A DNA stretch of 64,000 bases from NCBI GenBank assembly GCA_032622095.1, contig CP136066.1:64326609-64390608 (forward strand), read 5' to 3'. The position numbers and the translations under genes were made by a program. This DNA comes from Siphonodentalium dalli. Its lineage: Eukaryota; Mollusca; Scaphopoda; Gadilida; Siphonodentaliidae. The notes under the pieces are model-generated. The model saw nothing but the letters and a program-made list of their open reading frames with translations, searched no databases and had not been told where the DNA came from. Below, piece by piece: positions 59,262 through 64,000 of this stretch (positions are counted from its first letter, which is position 1; every line of letters begins with the position of its first letter).

Positions 59262-59801
59262 TATATCATTAAAAGGTACCCCCTACTCCCCTTCCCTTAC
59301 CCCTTCCAATACTCCGTTATAACAATCTGGGTATATCCTCCCCAGAATTATCAATTGAAAGTGTTAAATGAAGTAATTTTATACCAATATTTTAAAACCC
59401 AATTCCTGTCATAGAGTATAGTCCCAATACTATTTTTAACCAATACAAAACTCAACTGACCAATTGGCAACAGTGGAATTATTTCAACACTCTCGTATCA
59501 CTGGGAGTTTCCTGGGGACCACAATGGAAATAAGTCCCTTTTGGGATTAGCTGTGTCATCATTGATAGCCCTCAGCATTTATCTTCCTATTTTCGATTAG
59601 TCTGTCCACCTACTCTCCTCGCTAACATCGCTATCTTTACAGCCTCTCATAAGCCAACACAAATACCTTCTTATTCAAATTTTCAGCTTTGTCAACTTTA
59701 TTTATCACTTTTATCAAATGTATGTATATCTGTAATTATATATTGTAAAATGCTGATTGAAATTATCAAATAAAAATCAATCAATCAATCAATCAATACT
59801 T
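59262..59801 (+). mobile_element. 5'-truncated retroelement with (ATCA)n tail
   Basis: About 530 bp absent from gene B (compare 28020-28045). It ends AAATAAAAATCAATCAATCA with five to six ATCA units, as in CR1/L2-like LINE 3' ends. No open frame is recognised. Confidence 0.6.
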
Positions 59802-61239
59802 CGAACTTTTGGAAACTTCATTTGGCCCCTTTAAGTGGGAATTTTCCAACTGATGACTCAAATTTTCCATCTAGTCCAGTCTGGTCGAAAAAACTCAGCA
59901 GAACACTCGCAGTCATTGGAACATTTCCAACTAATCGTCATTTTAGTCTAAAAGCTCGTCTGAAAGAAAGAAAAAAGTAGATTTTCGAGCTACAAACGTA
60001 TTTTACGATGAAAGTTGGTTGGAAAATTAAAGAAGCTGAGCAATATCAACCTGTTTTTTGGTCTGATATTTTCACTGTTGACGATTCTTGCATGAAATAT
60101 CCTATCCAAATATTATGAATTGTATCCAAATTAGGGGCATGAGACACACCGAACCCCTGTCGCCACATGCCTGATATGTGTGTATTGATGACGTACAGAC
60201 GGAAGGAACATGGCCGTTTGAAGTATCAAATTATACCATGTTATAGTCCGAGATTGGTCGGTCCCAGGGGTCCATGCAGTACGTCAATAAATGTATGATG
60301 ACCATAAAATGATATACCGAGGAAACTTGCAATACTATCATGAAATATACTACCGCTGAAAAAAAAAGGCTGAGCAAAAAAGTTTGTCTTTATACCAAAG
60401 ACAAAGAGCATTTGTACCACTTCTGTGCAAAACATCAAAAATAGTTCTATTACTGCGGTTCTTGCAGAGTATGTAGGGTCTGTATTTATCACACAATTAG
60501 CCCCTAAATCCGGCCTCCTATTTGTTTTAGTAAGACGCACAAGTATTATCGTCACGCACAATGACGTAAGAGCTTAGCGCAATGATATCGATGTCAATGC
60601 CGGAACTATTATTATGTTAATTAGAATATATTTATGATATTCTATTTACGTTGGGTTATTTATTGTTGACTTTGAGATAAACATGGGTGATAAGGGAAGT
60701 TGAACAAGTTTGTTAACACGAAAAGACACATTTAACATGGAACTATATTTTCTTGAAGGTGTCTTTACTTCCGCTTTTGTTGTGGTAAGGAAATTGATAT
60801 TAATGTTTTTAACCCCAGGCGTTTCGAGATCGTTTTGAAAATATTAATATGTGATAACATGGATCTCATATTCGTCGCAATTCCATACGAAATTTCCTAA
60901 CCTCGTCCACTAAATTCAATTCGAGATTAGCTAAGCTCGGCTCAAATAGAATTTAGTGCGCACTCGGTTAATATAGTATAGAATTGCGACTCATTAGAGA
61001 TCCTCTATATATGTATTTCGTATATGTATACCGGCCTCAATTACCCCCTTCCCATATTTACGTTTACATACACATACATTAATCCTTACACAAATACATC
61101 ACGTCCGTTGTTATTGATTGCTAAACTCATGTGACTATCTCGTGGTGGTAAATACGCGTGGTTTATTTAGCATGGGAGCTGATTGGCCCAAATGGTTAGA
61201 CAGTTCGGCTTGTAATAGCTGTCAACACATCGATATATA
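59802..61239. other. Downstream DNA of B', parallel to 28030-30260 in gene B
   Basis: It aligns with intron 2 of gene B with few gaps, so it is probably intron 2 of B'. It lacks the hAT-like MITE at 28154 and the insert at 30265. No coding region is seen. Confidence 0.55.
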
Positions 61240-61333
61240 TTTTCAAATTCAAATTCAAATATGTTTATTCTCATTAAACCATATACAAATACAGTATTTG
61301 AGAGTAAAATAATAAAGTGAAATATATGTAATT
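61240..61333 (-). mobile_element. Short retroelement 3' fragment with (AATTTG)n tail
   Basis: Read on the minus strand it contains AATAAACATATTTGAATTTG, a polyadenylation-like signal followed by a short repeat. Gene B has no such sequence at the matching place (about 30695). Confidence 0.5.
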
Positions 61334-61406
61334 AAATATTTTAGATGCTCGCCGATGGAATGCCGAGTTTCCTAACGTTGGGTAGGTTTCAAGTTAAGCG
61401 GTTGTC

Positions 61407-64000
61407 TTTTTTTTTGTTTAAACATATTTTATTGTAATATAATATTACACAAGGGATCGGGGCACAAGTTTTAACAACTTAAATCCGCCCCTCTCCCGTA
61501 TACATTTTAACAAATACAAAGTAGATGACGAACATAACATATATACAGGATGATGTATGGTGTGGTTGTGATTGCTGTCAGTCCTATCCTGCTTTTGAAA
61601 TTTCATCTGAGGTAGTCAACATTTGTAACGCAAAGGAGGATCTCGCCTATATTTGTTAGCGGAGGGGGCCTAATTAAAGCGTTTCGTTGATGAAATGTAT
61701 GAATAAACAAAATGGAAAAGAATTTCATTGCGTCGATTCGATTCTGATAATATCCCTGTGAGTAACGAGGAAATGTTAGATATTATAAATTGGTGGGCTG
61801 CAATCTTATTGAAGAGTTCGCATCTTTCATTAGCATACAGGGGCACTCAAAGAAATAATGAAAGGCATCTTCGACTTCGTATCCACATGTGCATTTAGAG
61901 GTATCAGAGATAAAATTGTTGCACATATCTGATTTGAATTCACTACAATAGTTGCGAATTATGCAGTGTAAAATGCTTAGTTTTCGTGGACCATTAATAA
62001 AGAATTGGGGAGGTTTCGTGGGCGGGTCAATTAATTTCAAATTCATCTTAAATTCAGGAAGAGTACTTACATTTGTAATTGGCTTTGGTAGTTTATTCCA
62101 AGATAACGTACCTTTAGGTAAATAAGAGTTTCTGAAATGTTCTGTATGCGAACGGTATGAATAGAATTTGTCAGGTTCGCGCATATCATATCGATTACTG
62201 GCAACTTGTCTTGATCGGGGTGGCAACATGAGCGTGAGGTAATTGGGGACTTGGTTGTTTATTATTTTAAACATGGTGTGCAACTCGTGGAGTTCTCGTC
62301 GAATTTCAAGCCTTGACCATCCTACTTCGTCAAACAAGCGATTTATATCTACGGAACGCGTTAATCCTGTTACTATTCTTGCAGCATCCTTGTGTATGTC
62401 ATCGAACTTTTTAAATAAGTAATCTGTTGCTGTGCCCCACACTACATCGGCATAGTCTATAATTGGTAATATATATGCTGTGTATATTTTTTCAAGCGAC
62501 TTTCGGTCTAGGTCGTACTTCAGTCTTCTTAATTGTGAGAGACGAGATGTTGCTTTGTTTGCTATTGTATTTATATGAGTGTTCCAGTTTAGATTCGATT
62601 GTATTTCAAGTCCAAGATGTTTGTGTGAGTTTGTAAATAATACATTTTCTTGTTCGAATTTTAAATTCGGGGTCACGTTGTTATTTGTAAGGGAAAAGGA
62701 AATTGCCCTAGTTTTCGTTGGGTTAAATTTAACTAGCCATTTATTTGCCCAGTCTGCGACTCTTTCAAGGTCATCGTTCATGTTCTTGGTTAGGATATCG
62801 ATGTCATAATGGGTAGTCATAAGGCAAGTATCGTCCGCGTACATTCTTGTGGTTGCATTAATGTGATCAGGGAGGTCGTGTATGTAAACTAAAAATAGGA
62901 AAGGGCCAATAATTGAGCCTTGAGGGACACCCGCTGCATGGGATAACTTCAAAATTTGAGAAGGAGTTGTTCACTAAGACCCTTTGTTTGCGATTGAACA
63001 GATAATCTTTTAGCCATTCTAAGAGATTTCCAGAGACTCCATATTGTTCCAATTTATATAGCAGCCCCCTGTGCCATACTCTCTCGAATGCCTTTGATAT
63101 ATCAAAAAATACTGCACATGTATAGAGGCTGTTGTCGAGACTATGGCACAGGTTGTGATATAGTTCTATTAACTGGTATGTTGTACTATGGCCAGGGAGG
63201 AAGCCAGACTGGTGATTATATAACAAATTATTTTCCGTGAAGTATGTCATAATATGTTGTATGACCACTTTTTCGAAGATTGTGCCTAATGTCGGAAGGA
63301 GAGATATTGGACGGTAATTTGCGAAATCGGCTGGGTCGCCTTTTTTGAAGATAGGGATGACGTTTGCCTTTTTCCAGGTCATTGGAAACTTACCAAGATC
63401 CAATGATTTTTTATAAATTATTAATAGGGGGATTGCGATATTTTCGGCAGTACTATGCGACATTTTTGGGCTGATGCTATCGTGACCATACGCCATATTT
63501 AAATTTAATGATTTTATAGCGCACACGATACTTTGATATGTGATTGGGATTTCGGATAGTATGTTATTGGATCTACGAGGGAAATAAGGGAGATTTTTGG
63601 CATCGTCTTGTATAGTGGCATTAGAAATGAATCTTGCGTTGAGACACCTAGCTTTTTCATAATCATCGGTTGCATATGATTTCCCTTCCATTGATACGTT
63701 GCCATTGGGGCTATACAGAGGTGGGGTATTCTTAGATTTCTTTTTGTTAAGTAGATAATTCATAATATGCCAGAAATCGCGGGGAGTGGGGGTTTCATTT
63801 ATTTTCTCCTCAAGTTTAGTTTCGAATTGCGATTTTGCATACTTTTTCATGTTGTTAACTTTATTTCTAATATCCTTGTATTTTCTCCAAGTGTGCTCTG
63901 AATTTCGTTTGAGTGCTATTGATCTGAGTCTATCGCGACGTCGTATTTCTCTCCGTATGTCGGAATTAAACCAGAATTTGTCCTTTGTCCTTATCGTCAC
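61407..64000 (-). mobile_element. Non-LTR retrotransposon (CR1/L2/jockey-like), 3' part; runs off the window
   Basis: On the minus strand the order is reverse transcriptase, a C-terminal zinc-knuckle-like region, a 3' UTR of about 365 bp, AATAAA (61428-61433) and a 9-base poly(A) at 61407-61415. The target is visible in gene B at about 30755-30765 (TTAAGCGGTTGTGTCTTTC), where the element is absent. The endonuclease and any ORF1 would lie beyond 64000. Confidence 0.85.
61783..64000 (-). pseudogene. Reverse transcriptase of the non-LTR element, with one frameshift
   Basis: The upstream frame (about 62945-64000) carries the thumb-proximal and palm motifs: NVIPIFKKGDPADFANYRPI, SLLPTLGTIFEKVV, QSGFLPGHSTTYQL, FFDISKAFERVWHRGLLYKL and YGVSGNLLEWLKDYL. 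The frame then shifts near 62940-62955, just before GVPQGSIIGPFLFLVYIHDL, and continues through the catalytic YADDT, KTRAISF, HLGLEI and the C-terminal CTCGYEVEDAFHYFFECPC. One base is missing or two are extra between these halves. All other motifs are intact, so the insertion is probably recent. It copies RNA into DNA at the nicked target in this class. The N-terminal end lies outside the window. Confidence 0.85.

Overview
The window is AT-rich eukaryotic nuclear DNA from an animal. It has spliced genes with GT-AG introns, dense non-autonomous DNA transposons, microsatellites and a non-LTR retrotransposon. The transposon and repeat style fits a marine invertebrate, most likely a lophotrochozoan such as a mollusc; this is an inference, since no species marker is visible.

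The only host genes I can support are four related genes for RING-between-RING (RBR) E3 ubiquitin ligases, all on the + strand. Each is built from a RING1-IBR exon, a RING2 exon and a C-terminal transmembrane exon joined in phases 0 and 1. They alternate as A (exons 2507-2651 and 4919-5145, first exon outside the window), B (20039-20560, 27811-27931, 32361-32545), A' (36848-37690, 38394-38538, 40396-40580) and B' (56806-57331, 59007-59154, last exon not seen). Flanks and introns of A match A', and those of B match B', so the window is a tandem duplication of a two-gene block of about 36 kb, later rearranged by transposons.

A and A' keep a canonical RING2 with the catalytic cysteine (GCDHM). 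B and B' have lost it. B carries a 9-codon deletion there. B' has Ser at the catalytic position with a Cys two residues later, and also a one-base frameshift after the IBR. B and B' also lack the roughly 106-residue acidic N-terminal extension of A'. The cluster thus pairs an apparently active membrane RBR ligase with a RING1-IBR paralogue that has a dead RING2.

Layout: 1-2506 intron of A with a 14-bp-TSD MITE; 2507-5145 end of A; 5146-12480 downstream DNA full of foldback elements; 12565-14122 large terminal-inverted-repeat element; 15205-19110 array of a dispersed repeat with AAGGTCA half-sites; 19110-32545 gene B with a 7.2 kb intron; 33016-35534 foldback, tandem repeats and a 22-bp satellite; 36060-40580 gene A'; 40600-51500 rearranged copy of 5146-15100; 51725-56071 two 2.2 kb direct repeats that split the upstream DNA of B'; 56068-59154 gene B'; 59155-61406 downstream DNA matching that of B; 61407-64000 a minus-strand non-LTR retrotransposon whose RT is frameshifted.

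Because the two blocks can be compared, many insertions have a visible empty site in the sister block. These fix the target-site duplications of a TTAA (piggyBac-like) MITE, a 9-bp-TSD element and a hAT-like MITE. A hairpin of about 68 bp is shared, nearly unchanged, by two otherwise different MITE families and lies in the 5' leader of both B and B'.
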